Below are positions 26,142-35,371 of a stretch of 64,000 bases of DNA, piece by piece. The stretch's first letter is position 1; each line of letters begins with the position of its first letter. The notes beneath the pieces were generated by a model, which was given only the letters and a program-made list of their open reading frames with translations, ran no database searches and was not told the DNA's origin. Source of the stretch: Balneolaceae bacterium (GTDB lineage Bacteria > Bacteroidota > Rhodothermia > Balneolales > Balneolaceae); the NCBI GenBank assembly GCA_017640665.1, contig JAEPQE010000002.1:310001-374000 (forward strand). Reading direction: 5' to 3'. The translations under genes were made by a program, and so were the position numbers.

Positions 26142-27231
26142 CTACTTCGACTTTTGTATTCTGGGAGCTGGCCTGGCCGGTATTTCACTAGCGTATGAAC
26201 TTTCGAAAGAAGATGTCTCAGTTTGTCTGGTAGACCCTGCTGGTGTTGCAGCAGGAGCATCGGGAACACCTCTTGGGTTGGTTAATCCGGCTACCGGTAG
26301 ATTCGCATCTAAATCATGGGAAGCTGAACTCTGTTATGCTAAAATTCTTGCGAATCTGGAATTAATCCAAGATACCTCTCCAGTTCAATTTTATAAACAA
26401 ACCGGGGTTCTCCGCCCTGCTATGGATAAGAAAATTGCGTCCAGAATGCACGAAAATTTTCGCTTACAGGATTGGCCTGAAGGCTGGATTGAATGGAAAG
26501 ATGAATACAAATTAACATCATTTCACCCCGGAATAAATTGTGTAGATGGTGGTGTCTGGCTTCCCATCGGGTTGACCGTAGATATAACTACCTATTTAAA
26601 ATCTTTTGCCCACTATCTTTCTATGCAAAGCATTCATCAAGTGTATGACAAAAGTTATTCATTAGAAAAGAGAACCGACTTCTGGGAGCTTAAATTTACT
26701 AGTATAAACTCCATCAAGGCAAAGCATGTAGTCTTTGCAACCGGAGCATCCACTATACAATCTGAATTTTGGAGAGGGTTACCGATCCATCCTGTCAAAG
26801 GTCAATTGGCTGTTTTGGAGCCTGAATCGCCCTTAAATTTTGGACATGCTATTTCAGCACGTGGATATATCGCTTCATTACATTCAACTCAATTTGCTGT
26901 TGGTAGTACCTACGAACATTCTTTTGAAACTGAACATACTGATCAACAAGGACTAGATTATCTTCTCGACCGATTTCGAAAGGTTCTTCCTGATCTACAT
27001 GATAACTCTAAGGTCGTTCATCAGTGGGCGGGTATACGAGCTTCTACTCCAAACCGAATGCCAATTTTAGGCAAGCATCCCTCCCACCAAACTATGTCTG
27101 TTTTTGCAGGTCTAGGATCTAAGGGAACGCTTTATTCGGCTTATCTTGCTGAATGTATGAAAGATCTTTTGCTAAAAAACATAGATGTAGCAAAAGAAGT
27201 AAGTATTAATCGGCTCGATTTCATTACATAA
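26134..27231 (+). CDS. FAD-dependent amine oxidoreductase, MnmC-C/DAO type
   Basis: The 365-residue protein has the dinucleotide fold CILGAGLAGISLAYEL. The segment GTPLGLVNPATGRFASKSW resembles the oxidoreductase domain of MnmC, and HPVKGQLAVLE and WAGIRASTPNRMPILGKHP follow. In MnmC this domain demodifies cmnm5s2U in tRNA wobble uridines. Here it stands alone without the methyltransferase domain, so it may be a general glycine-oxidase-like enzyme. Overlap with pncA implies coexpression with NAD salvage, but the link is unclear. Confidence 0.75.
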   Translation: MSSYFDFCILGAGLAGISLAYELSKEDVSVCLVDPAGVAAGASGTPLGLVNPATGRFASKSWEAELCYAKILANLELIQDTSPVQFYKQTGVLRPAMDKKIASRMHENFRLQDWPEGWIEWKDEYKLTSFHPGINCVDGGVWLPIGLTVDITTYLKSFAHYLSMQSIHQVYDKSYSLEKRTDFWELKFTSINSIKAKHVVFATGASTIQSEFWRGLPIHPVKGQLAVLEPESPLNFGHAISARGYIASLHSTQFAVGSTYEHSFETEHTDQQGLDYLLDRFRKVLPDLHDNSKVVHQWAGIRASTPNRMPILGKHPSHQTMSVFAGLGSKGTLYSAYLAECMKDLLLKNIDVAKEVSINRLDFIT

Positions 27232-27260
27232 AAAAACCTCATGCAGAAACTACATGAGGC
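27231..27260 (-). terminator. Terminator of the minus-strand barrel/lipoprotein operon
   Basis: CCTCATG (27237-27243) pairs with CATGAGG (27253-27259). On the minus strand it is followed by a run of T (AAAAAA at 27231-27236). It sits between convergent operons and may also stop plus-strand transcripts, less strongly. Confidence 0.82.
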
Positions 27261-27281
27261 TTAAATACTAGTTGTTCGTAT

Positions 27282-28799
27282 CTAGAAACGGAATACCAAT
27301 CCACTCCAGGCTACGGTGGCAGAGCTTCCATTTTCAGCTGAATTTGCTACTGTAGAAGCCGCTACGGTAAATTCAAAGAATCTAAAGTCGATCCCGGCTC
27401 CAAAAGAGTAGGCCGTAGAAGAATACCCTCCTAATCTTGTTCCAACTCGTATCGGAATAAAGTTCAGGAATCTGTACTCAGCACCTAAGGTAAGTACACT
27501 ACGCTCGCTATTTGTTCCTATATCATTGAAGCCAAAGCCATAATCTAATGTAGTAGTTAATTTACCCAGAGTAAGAGCGGCTCCAAAGTTATACATACCA
27601 GGTAAACTGTATTTTTGAGCTCCTGTCGATTCAGAGGTAAATCCTCCATACACATCATTCTGAAGACTATCAGCTAAGTCTTCAAAATATTCACTTGGAG
27701 TTTTATCACCTACATCCCCATCTATGTTGGCTATACCTGCAGCGGTAACACGAGAAGGGTTTTCATCATAACTAATGCTACCCATATCGGTAATAGACAT
27801 CGCAAGTCTTAAAACTTGCTTCTTACCAAGAATTCCAAGTGCAGGAAGCGAAACATCTAACTCAGCTGTAACACCAAGATCGAGCCCAAAACCCGAACCC
27901 AAAGTTCCGGCATCAGATCCATCATAGTCCAAAAAGTCATCCAGTTTGGCATCAGGATCTAATTCCCGGGCGGCGGCATAATCTGATAATTGTGCGGACA
28001 GATCTCCGTATGTGAACAGAGAATACTCGAAATCATGAGATATCCCACCCTCACTTGAACCTGATACAGGATTAACCGTTAAAGTAGAAGTAAAATCAAG
28101 TTCCGTAGATTGAACTCCTACAAGGTATTTAGGGGCGGCTCCTGCGTAGAGTTTTATTCCATTTATAAAAGGAATTTTTTCTATCAAACCTGTTAACGGT
28201 AATGGTATTTCCATCGCGTATCCTACAGAAAAAGCTGCATAAGATAGTGTTCTGGAATTAAAATTCACCGGAACTCCGGAACCACCAAATTGATCAGAGT
28301 CAAAGCCATAAAAAGCAAGCTCCATCAGGCCTTTATTCACGGTTATGTCTTGAGTAGTGCGTACTCTGGTTGCAAAACTAAACGCCATATTTTTACCACG
28401 ATTAGAAAAACCAAGTGGTACCACTGAAAAAGTAGCAGCAAGATCACGTGTGTTATTTTGATCGGCTCCGAACCAATCGTTTAACATGTCAACTCGGGTT
28501 TGTCCTTCAATGGTTAATCCCTGTGTTAGATAACGGTCGTACACATCCAGATTAAGTAATGTCCCTCCTGCTCTAAACCCAATGCCACCAATTAACCCAA
28601 TACTGCGTTTCGGTTTTCTACCGGTGTTATCAATCATCAGGTTTGCGGGGTTAAGGAAATTTGCATGATATCCATCAACAAATGCTGTTCCTCCTCCACC
28701 CATACCAAGCGTGGCTGAACTATAGTGCCTGCTTTGAGCTACCAGTGAAGCAGCCGAAAGTGTAAAACAAATCGTAAAAATGAGTCTTAAATTTTTCAT
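27282..28799 (-). CDS. Outer-membrane beta-barrel protein (DUF5723-like)
   Basis: The 505-residue protein has a signal peptide (MKNLRLIFTICFTLSAASLVAQ). A FadL/PorV-like opening follows (SATLGMGGGGTAFVDGYHANFLNPANL), then alternating beta strands and a C-terminal aromatic residue, VFRF, as in outer-membrane barrels. It resembles the DUF5723 family common in Bacteroidota. It lies 13 bases behind a large lipoprotein gene in the same operon, suggesting a surface complex. Substrate or function is not visible. Confidence 0.78.
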   Translation of the reverse strand: MKNLRLIFTICFTLSAASLVAQSRHYSSATLGMGGGGTAFVDGYHANFLNPANLMIDNTGRKPKRSIGLIGGIGFRAGGTLLNLDVYDRYLTQGLTIEGQTRVDMLNDWFGADQNNTRDLAATFSVVPLGFSNRGKNMAFSFATRVRTTQDITVNKGLMELAFYGFDSDQFGGSGVPVNFNSRTLSYAAFSVGYAMEIPLPLTGLIEKIPFINGIKLYAGAAPKYLVGVQSTELDFTSTLTVNPVSGSSEGGISHDFEYSLFTYGDLSAQLSDYAAARELDPDAKLDDFLDYDGSDAGTLGSGFGLDLGVTAELDVSLPALGILGKKQVLRLAMSITDMGSISYDENPSRVTAAGIANIDGDVGDKTPSEYFEDLADSLQNDVYGGFTSESTGAQKYSLPGMYNFGAALTLGKLTTTLDYGFGFNDIGTNSERSVLTLGAEYRFLNFIPIRVGTRLGGYSSTAYSFGAGIDFRFFEFTVAASTVANSAENGSSATVAWSGLVFRF

Positions 28800-28812
28800 T
28801 ATTCTGCTTCCT

Positions 28813-31128
28813 TTAGTTTACTGTATTTTGAATGCTGATTTTCGCGCTTACACTCAATTTTATAGAGTCAGTAGCTTTGAACTTAACCTCTTCATTTTGA
28901 GAGGTTCTAAGATTAGATTCAATAATTATTGAAGCCGTTCGATAAAGTTCGCTTAGTTGCCCATCAGTCAGAGCAATCTGAATACTGCCAGATGAAGGAG
29001 TCTCTGCAAATCGTGTTATTTCATTAACAATAGCTCCTGTAAGATCATATTGACCTCCTGTTGGAGCGTCTTGAGGCAGAGTTGTAACAACTGCACCGTT
29101 TTCATCCAGAAATGTAAGGCTTAAACTAAAGCCTAATGGCAACCCATTTTCATAGCTTAGTACAAGTAACCCTTCACTGAAATTTGCTTCATCTTCAGGA
29201 GTTGGTAGATCCTGAAGATCGGTCGTTTCAGTAGTATCTGTAAATATCGTTTCTTCTGTAGTTCTGAATGCCAGAGGAAGATCGATACTAAAAGCCGGAT
29301 CGAAATCAAGCGGAGTTGAAATCGTTGCTTCGGTACCGTCTTCATTTACAACAGCCTTACCAATGAATCTTATTTCACTCGGCAAGTTGTTCAAAAACTC
29401 ATTCACTGTAGAATTCGTAGAATCGAATACCAGCGAAAACATTTGGAGACCTGAATTACTGGTTTCCAGTTCAAACTTAATTAGGGAATCGGCAGGTATT
29501 TGTGCTCCATTTACATTTAGACCTCCAATAGGATCACCTGGAAGTACTTCAGCATTTCCGCCTTCTTTTCCACTTAAATAAACTTCTTCACCATCTCCGT
29601 TTACACCCAGAAAAGCACCGTATATGGTAGTTGGCACCCCAATGTTTGATTCATAATTAATACTTAAAGAAGCCTGAGTAAATTCCAGCCCGCTAATCTG
29701 CGAGGATAAATCTTCCAAACCATCGATCTCAATTATTTCTGCTTCTGTTTCATTAAATAAGTCAAGAACGTCGGTTCCGTTAGAAGGGTCATCATCACCT
29801 AGAATCACATTCTGCGCAACAATCTCTCCAAAAGCTTCCGCAATCCTCAGGTTCTCGATAGAAACAGAAGAGCTTATTTCATCATTTTCATTGATAACCC
29901 TCGTTTGATCCCCGGGAGCTGCATCTTGTGTGTTTTCGGTTACGGCATATATATTGTACTCAATTTCATTGTTAAGCGCATACAGCCTAAATCCTGCAAG
30001 ATCTCTTTCTTTTGCAGGTGAAGTAGAGCTCCTTAAAATCTGATCGAATCCAGGGATATATCGAATTCTTAAAGAATCTCCAGGTAAAAAATTCGGTCCT
30101 CTTCTGATATTAGGGAATGAAATGATAAGAGAGTCAATCGTAAGGTCAAGTCCATTTACAATAGGGTCGATATTTATGATGCCAGACTCTAGTTCTACAT
30201 AGTGTGAAGGATCAGAGAATACAAACTCTGTTGCATCAAAAGAGGTAGTATTGCTGGTTGAGAAATCTTGCCCTTCAAGAGCAGCCGTTACCTGAGAGGC
30301 AATCAGATTATTTCCTTCTGCTGATACCACTACCAACGAAACGGGAGACCTTTGGAATTCCTGATAGTCTGGACTAGCCGGATTAACTGAAGAAGTCCAT
30401 GCGATCGATACCCTTACCTGAGGGTTGGCAAGTTGATCTCCATTGCTAAATGGTAGGCTTACTGTAGCCTGATTATCATCAGCTAACGCTCCTGTTCCAT
30501 CATTTACTAAATCAATTTCATCTCCGCCTACATTTGGGTCAGGATCTGAAATAAGAGTAATGGATATATTATCAAGGTTGTAACCCAAATTGTTCTCAAG
30601 CACAATATCGAGAGAACCACTCTTGAAAGTGGCACTTTCGAAGAAGTCTGTATCTAAATCTATAGTCACACTTGGGGATATAACTTGTGGAGGCACCGGA
30701 TCTCCAGCAGATACAGTACCTGCTCCAATTCCTGTCAGGGCTTCAAAGTTTGCTTCACCAAGATTTCCTTCGCTAGATGAAAAACTCCCTAGTTCTAGTT
30801 CTCCTACTTGTGAGTTGAAACTTGTTTCGTCAGTACTAATCTCCGGAATTGCATCGTTCAAATCCCCGAAATCAAAATCTTCTTCCTTTGATATACTAAT
30901 AAGACTATTAGTAGGATCTAAGGTGAAAAGTGAATCGAATTCACTTTTTGTGGTATCAATCAGTACTTCTACTGATCCACCCCCGCCCAGAAACTGAAAC
31001 TCTTTGTTGATCAGTATGGGTGCTTCCAATGTATGTGAAGTTGTAAAATCTGGTTTTTTAGGAACTTCACATCCTGTAATCAGGACGAGAGCCAAACCCC
31101 AGATTGTTAACAGCTTAAAATTACGCAT
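28813..31128 (-). CDS. Large surface lipoprotein of unknown function
   Basis: The 771-residue protein has a lipoprotein signal ending in LITGC and is very acidic and beta-rich (many Asp, Ser, Thr, Asn). The lipobox is followed by EVPKKPD rather than a clear surface-export acidic stretch. No enzyme motif is visible. Segments such as SIAWTSSVNPASPDYQEF suggest repeated Ig-like modules. It precedes an outer-membrane barrel gene by 13 bases, so the pair may work together at the cell surface. I do not recognise the family. Confidence 0.72.
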   Translation of the reverse strand: MRNFKLLTIWGLALVLITGCEVPKKPDFTTSHTLEAPILINKEFQFLGGGGSVEVLIDTTKSEFDSLFTLDPTNSLISISKEEDFDFGDLNDAIPEISTDETSFNSQVGELELGSFSSSEGNLGEANFEALTGIGAGTVSAGDPVPPQVISPSVTIDLDTDFFESATFKSGSLDIVLENNLGYNLDNISITLISDPDPNVGGDEIDLVNDGTGALADDNQATVSLPFSNGDQLANPQVRVSIAWTSSVNPASPDYQEFQRSPVSLVVVSAEGNNLIASQVTAALEGQDFSTSNTTSFDATEFVFSDPSHYVELESGIINIDPIVNGLDLTIDSLIISFPNIRRGPNFLPGDSLRIRYIPGFDQILRSSTSPAKERDLAGFRLYALNNEIEYNIYAVTENTQDAAPGDQTRVINENDEISSSVSIENLRIAEAFGEIVAQNVILGDDDPSNGTDVLDLFNETEAEIIEIDGLEDLSSQISGLEFTQASLSINYESNIGVPTTIYGAFLGVNGDGEEVYLSGKEGGNAEVLPGDPIGGLNVNGAQIPADSLIKFELETSNSGLQMFSLVFDSTNSTVNEFLNNLPSEIRFIGKAVVNEDGTEATISTPLDFDPAFSIDLPLAFRTTEETIFTDTTETTDLQDLPTPEDEANFSEGLLVLSYENGLPLGFSLSLTFLDENGAVVTTLPQDAPTGGQYDLTGAIVNEITRFAETPSSGSIQIALTDGQLSELYRTASIIIESNLRTSQNEEVKFKATDSIKLSVSAKISIQNTVN

Positions 31129-31352
31129 CTGTTATAAATTTGAGTTTATAGGTTAAAAATCGGCATTCAGTTATATGTTGCATGAAAACCTAAGAAAGGA
31201 AGGCCTGAAACAAAATTAAATTGCAGTAATAGTTGTACCACGAAAAAAAAACTAAGCCATCTTGATTTATTGATCGCTTAAATTATCAAATAAAACTTAA
31301 AGTCAGTAATTTTTTTGCATTAAGTTTTAGATAGGAAGAAAAGAAAAAAGAG

Positions 31353-31440
31353 CGGAGAGGGAGGGATTCGAACCCTCGGTACCCTTGTGAGGCACACACG
31401 CTTTCCAGGCGAGCCCGTTCGACCGCTCCGGCACCTCTCC
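31353..31440 (-). tRNA. tRNA-Ser(GGA)
   Basis: The 88-base minus-strand sequence folds as a class II tRNA. The acceptor GGAGAGG pairs with CCTCTCC, the long variable arm is present, the T-loop reads GGTTCGAATCC and the discriminator is G. The anticodon loop CTGGAAA gives GGA, reading UCC/UCU. The anticodon stem CTCGC/GCGTG has one U-U mismatch (28-42). CCA is not encoded. Confidence 0.95.
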
Positions 31441-31460
31441 GTTGAAATTCAATAAGGCGG

Positions 31461-31491
31461 CAAAGATAGAACTATTCCTATCTCTTAGCAA
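31461..31491 (-). promoter_or_regulatory. Promoter of tRNA-Ser
   Basis: On the minus strand TTG (31491-31489), 20 bases, then TATCTTTG (31468-31461) match the Bacteroidota -33/-7 consensus TTG-N20-TAnnTTTG exactly. It ends 20 bases before the tRNA. This is the best promoter in the window. Confidence 0.75.
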
Positions 31492-31494
31492 AGT

Positions 31495-32178
31495 TTAAAA
31501 CCCAAAAGTGAATACATCTTGTGTGTAGGCTCCAACATTTCCCCCTTCGTCTGTTGCAGGCCGGAACCTCCATTGATAAGCAGCCTCTAATGTGGCCTCC
31601 AAAAGCCCATATCCGATATCACTTACAATTTTATAGTCTTCTCCATTTTTTTCATAAAGTCGGATTTCTGCAATATATGCTTCCTTTACAGTCCCATCTG
31701 AAAACACAGTGAAATTTACAGCCACTATAGCTTTGATATCAGCTCGTTTGGCTTCGTCAGGAATAACAGGTTCCACAATTTTTACTACTCTTGGAGGACG
31801 ATCCGGATTACCGGAAATTCGTTCTTCGTTCCCTCTCTGCCCGGTTGTAATCGATTCGCTTAAAGGATCGGTATTTAATAAGTCGTCCATTTCTGGAAAT
31901 TCAAGGATTTCCTCTTCAATAATATTATCATTTGGAACCGGGATAGGAACCTGGGGTTTGGGAGGCGATGCCGGGGCATTTGCTTGCCTTGTAATGATCA
32001 TCTCTTCTACAATAATTGCTTCTTCTTCGAATCTGTCGAATACTGGCCGCTCATATTCTATTTCTGGCCAGAATTTAAATACAGAAATAAGAATCAGCTG
32101 AGCTACAATAATAGATGCCATAATCCTGTGATAATAGTGAGGCGATGAGAGTATGGTATCTAGTATATTTTTTCTCAA
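31495..32178 (-). CDS. Energy transducer TonB family protein
   Basis: The 227-residue protein has an N-terminal membrane helix (HRIMASIIVAQLILISVFKF). A proline-rich periplasmic spacer (NAPASPPKPQVPIPVPND) and a C-terminal TonB domain follow (VEPVIPDEAKRADIKAIVAV, LEAAYQWRFRPAT). TonB couples the proton gradient through ExbBD to outer-membrane receptors. No exbB/exbD is adjacent. Its ATG overlaps the stop of the upstream acyltransferase gene by four bases. Confidence 0.88.
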   Translation of the reverse strand: MRKNILDTILSSPHYYHRIMASIIVAQLILISVFKFWPEIEYERPVFDRFEEEAIIVEEMIITRQANAPASPPKPQVPIPVPNDNIIEEEILEFPEMDDLLNTDPLSESITTGQRGNEERISGNPDRPPRVVKIVEPVIPDEAKRADIKAIVAVNFTVFSDGTVKEAYIAEIRLYEKNGEDYKIVSDIGYGLLEATLEAAYQWRFRPATDEGGNVGAYTQDVFTFGF

Positions 32179-32903
32179 GAATTTCTAAGTCGCTGTTGCT
32201 CTTCAATAATCTTATCTCTTGCATACGTTTTCAAATCACTCATATTGTCAAACAGAGAAACGTCTATAGGATCTAATACAGATATTTTCAAATTCCCTAT
32301 TGGAGAAAGCAGTTTTGATCCGGATTTTAAAATGCGAAAAGGACCATCAACCACAACAGGTTGTAAGTTGAATCCATGTTCCATAGCCAATAAAAAGGCA
32401 CCATTTTTGAACGATTGAATTTTACCATCCAATGAGCGAGTGCCTTCCGGGAAAATCATTACGGGTACTAAGTCCTTTAATGGCTGAACCAAGTTAGACA
32501 ACTTCTTTAAGGCTGATTTACTGGATCGGTTAATGGTTAACTGCCCGGTTAACTTAACCATCCACCCCATTACAGGGATATAAGTCATACTATGCTTAAC
32601 AACCCATTTCATTCTCCATGGTAACTCATAGAGCAGTGGTATGTCAATAAAACTTTCATGATTCGCAATAAAGATAGTCGGTTTAGACCGATCGTATTTC
32701 TCATATCCGGTCACATCAATCTTCCACCCCGGGCTTAAACGGACCATTAAACCTGCCATTATTCCCAATACTTTATTAGGAATTCGACGGTATTTATCAA
32801 ATGGGAATGTGAACAGAAAAACTAAAGCTATAAGTACAAAAAAGACTAAAAATAACACGACGTAGCATGTCCAGATATAAATACTAAATAAAATTTTACT
32901 CAT
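32175..32903 (-). CDS. plsC: 1-acyl-sn-glycerol-3-phosphate acyltransferase
   Basis: The 242-residue protein has the acyltransferase motifs NHESFID (HX4D catalytic pair) and FPEGTRSLDG, with a long N-terminal hydrophobic region (VVLFLVFFVLIALVFLFTF). It would add the second acyl chain to lysophosphatidic acid at the inner membrane. It overlaps murQ upstream and tonB downstream by four bases each, so the accC-murQ-plsC-tonB run is one operon. Confidence 0.9.
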   Translation of the reverse strand: MSKILFSIYIWTCYVVLFLVFFVLIALVFLFTFPFDKYRRIPNKVLGIMAGLMVRLSPGWKIDVTGYEKYDRSKPTIFIANHESFIDIPLLYELPWRMKWVVKHSMTYIPVMGWMVKLTGQLTINRSSKSALKKLSNLVQPLKDLVPVMIFPEGTRSLDGKIQSFKNGAFLLAMEHGFNLQPVVVDGPFRILKSGSKLLSPIGNLKISVLDPIDVSLFDNMSDLKTYARDKIIEEQQRLRNS

Positions 32904-33829
32904 TTCTCTGCTTGCTGAAGGGCCTTTCTGATAAATCCTTTGTTCTCTTTTAGTAATTGGGATGCTTCTTCTTTAGATACACTTAGCAATGACATAACCA
33001 AGGCTGTTTTTACGTGACCGTTTGATTCTGAAAGTAGTTTTTCAGAATGATCATAAGAAACATCTCCAAAACTCATGATTATCCGTTTAGCACGTTCTTC
33101 CAGTTTTTTGTTGGATAGTTTCAAATCTACCATCACGTTTTCAAGAACCTTTCCTTGCCTTATGAAAGCCCCTGTTGTAATCATGTTTAAAACCATTTTT
33201 TGAGCGGTTCCACTTTTTAACCGTGTGCTTCCCATGATTACTTCAGGCCCAACCGGTACGTCAATTACAACATCCGCTGTAATTGATAGTTGAGCTTCAG
33301 GTACTGTTGTAATAAATATTGTTTTTATTCCTAATTCCTGTGCTTTTTTTAAAGCGCCCAGCACATAAGGGGTTCTTCCACTTGCAGCCAACCCACATAC
33401 AACATCAATGCTTGAAGCTTTTACCTGGATTAAATCATTAGCTCCAATTTGCTCTGAATCTTCGGCCCCTTCCTGTGCGACAAACATTGCTTCTTTACCT
33501 CCGGCAATGAACCCTTGAACTTGCTCCGGTTCAGTTCCAAAAGTTGGAGGGCATTCTGCAGCATCTAAAACACCCAGTCTGCCACTGGTTCCCGCTCCAA
33601 AGTAGAGAAGCCTCCCTCCCAACGCTATACGTTCACTAACCAGCTCAATGGCTTCGGAAATCTCATTTAGTTTTGCCTGTACCCGAAGAGCTACTTTTTG
33701 ATCTTCCTGATTCATCAAGGTAGCGATTTCTAACGGGTCTGAAAGATCAATTTCGCTCGATAAAGGATTTCTTTGCTCGGTATCCAGCTTATTTAGTGCT
33801 TCGAAAAGCTCTTTCTTTTGTGATGCCAT
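32900..33829 (-). CDS. murQ: N-acetylmuramic acid 6-phosphate etherase
   Basis: The enzyme cleaves the lactyl ether of MurNAc-6-phosphate to GlcNAc-6-phosphate during cell-wall recycling. Visible are the SIS domain with LLYFGAGTSGRLGVLDAAECPPTFG, AQEGAEDSEQIGANDL, CGLAASGRTPYVLGAL and GSTRLKSGTAQKMVLN. The ATG at 33829 (MASQKK) gives the usual length of about 309 residues. A start farther upstream would lie inside accC. It begins one base after the accC stop. Confidence 0.93.
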   Translation of the reverse strand: MASQKKELFEALNKLDTEQRNPLSSEIDLSDPLEIATLMNQEDQKVALRVQAKLNEISEAIELVSERIALGGRLLYFGAGTSGRLGVLDAAECPPTFGTEPEQVQGFIAGGKEAMFVAQEGAEDSEQIGANDLIQVKASSIDVVCGLAASGRTPYVLGALKKAQELGIKTIFITTVPEAQLSITADVVIDVPVGPEVIMGSTRLKSGTAQKMVLNMITTGAFIRQGKVLENVMVDLKLSNKKLEERAKRIIMSFGDVSYDHSEKLLSESNGHVKTALVMSLLSVSKEEASQLLKENKGFIRKALQQAEK

Positions 33830-33830
33830 A

Positions 33831-35315
33831 TTAGCGCCGGTTACTCCACCACGCTGATTCCTGCATTTCGGCAGCTTCAATAGCTTGATAATCAGCCTGT
33901 TCGTTCTCTTTCAACAAAGCAGCAGTTAATGCAATAATTTCATCAGGAGCCCCTTGCTTCAACTTTTTTGTATCGAAATGATCCTTTACAAAGTGGGTAT
34001 CGTATTTCCCTGTAATAAAAGCATCATGCGTAAGTGTATATTCACAAAATGGGATGGTAGTTTTACAACCTGCGATTTCATATTCCTGTAGGGCCCTCAG
34101 CATCTTTTTCCTGGAATCCTCCCGATCATAACCGTAAACTGTCAATTTGGATATCATCGGATCGTAATTGATAGTAACCTCCTGACCTTCTTCAACCCCT
34201 GCGTCTACACGTACACCTGTTCCCGATGGAATACGATGTTTTTTCAAAAAACCGGTACTGGGTAGAAAATTATTTTCTGGATCTTCAGCATAAATCCTGC
34301 ACTCAATCGAATGCCCTGTTTTGGTGATGTCTTCTTGCTTAAAAGGAAGCTCTTTGCCCTCAGCCACAGCAATCTGTGCTGCAACTAGGTCTAACCCTGA
34401 AATCATTTCTGTTACAGGATGCTCAACCTGAAGACGGGTATTCATCTCCAGAAAGTAAAAATTCATGTGTTTATCAACCAAAAACTCGATAGTACCTGCA
34501 CCCACGTAATCACAGGATTTTGCGGCTTTTATTGCAGCCTTAGCCATTTCAGCACGAAGCTCATCCGTAAGTAAAGTACTTGGTGCTTCTTCAATTACTT
34601 TTTGATGTCGCCGTTGGATTGAGCATTCGCGGTCAAATACATGTACCACATTTCCATGGGTATCCGCCATGATTTGAAACTCAATATGCCGGGGTTCTTC
34701 CAAATATTTCTCGATATAAACTCTGTCATCTCCAAAGGCATTTTTTGCTTCAGATTTAGCGGCCTTAATACTCGAATCAAACTCAGATTCTTCATATACA
34801 ATCCGCATCCCTTTTCCTCCTCCTCCTGCAGATGCTTTTATCAGAATTGGAAAACCTACATCTTTGGCTACTTCTCTTGCTTCTTCAATACTTTCTAACG
34901 TGCTTTTTAGGCCTGGGGGAGTGGGTATTCCAAATTCAGTAACTAATTCTCTTGCAGAGGTTTTATCACCCATCAGGCGTATAGCTTTTGGTTCCGGGCC
35001 AATAAATATAATCCCCTCTTCTTTGCAACGCTCAGCAAATTCCGCATTTTCACTTAAGAACCCGTATCCAGGATGCACTGCATCTGCGCCTGTCTCCTTA
35101 GCAGCGTTTATGATTTTATCCATTACGAGATAACTCTCTGAGGAAGCTGCTTCACCAATAAATACAGATTCGTCGGCAAGTTGAACATGAGGTGCGAATT
35201 CATCAGGTCTGGAATAAACTGCGACACTTTTTATATTGAGTTCTCTGCAGGTATGTATTACCCGAACAGCAATCTCTCCCCTGTTAGCGATGAGGATTTT
35301 TTTAATTTGAGCCAT
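33831..35315 (-). CDS. accC: Biotin carboxylase (acetyl- or acyl-CoA carboxylase subunit)
   Basis: The 494-residue ATP-grasp enzyme carboxylates biotin on a carrier protein. It shows IANRGEIAVRVI at the start, KASAGGGGKGMRIV for ATP, HVFDRECSIQRRHQKVIEEAPS, and the catalytic EMNTRLQVEHPVTE. A C-terminal tail of about 50 residues beyond the core (QGAPDEIIALTAALLKENEQ) is more like the acyl-CoA/pyruvate carboxylase relatives than Escherichia coli AccC. No biotin carrier or carboxyltransferase gene is adjacent, so acetyl- versus propionyl-CoA cannot be settled. Confidence 0.9.
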   Translation of the reverse strand: MAQIKKILIANRGEIAVRVIHTCRELNIKSVAVYSRPDEFAPHVQLADESVFIGEAASSESYLVMDKIINAAKETGADAVHPGYGFLSENAEFAERCKEEGIIFIGPEPKAIRLMGDKTSARELVTEFGIPTPPGLKSTLESIEEAREVAKDVGFPILIKASAGGGGKGMRIVYEESEFDSSIKAAKSEAKNAFGDDRVYIEKYLEEPRHIEFQIMADTHGNVVHVFDRECSIQRRHQKVIEEAPSTLLTDELRAEMAKAAIKAAKSCDYVGAGTIEFLVDKHMNFYFLEMNTRLQVEHPVTEMISGLDLVAAQIAVAEGKELPFKQEDITKTGHSIECRIYAEDPENNFLPSTGFLKKHRIPSGTGVRVDAGVEEGQEVTINYDPMISKLTVYGYDREDSRKKMLRALQEYEIAGCKTTIPFCEYTLTHDAFITGKYDTHFVKDHFDTKKLKQGAPDEIIALTAALLKENEQADYQAIEAAEMQESAWWSNRR

Positions 35316-35371
35316 ATTGATCCTTTTCTCTAAAAGTAAAAATTAATGGCTTCTTTCTCTACCGGTTAATT

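Noticed and set aside
30590-30997. 135-residue plus-strand frame
   Set aside because: Antisense shadow of the large lipoprotein gene.
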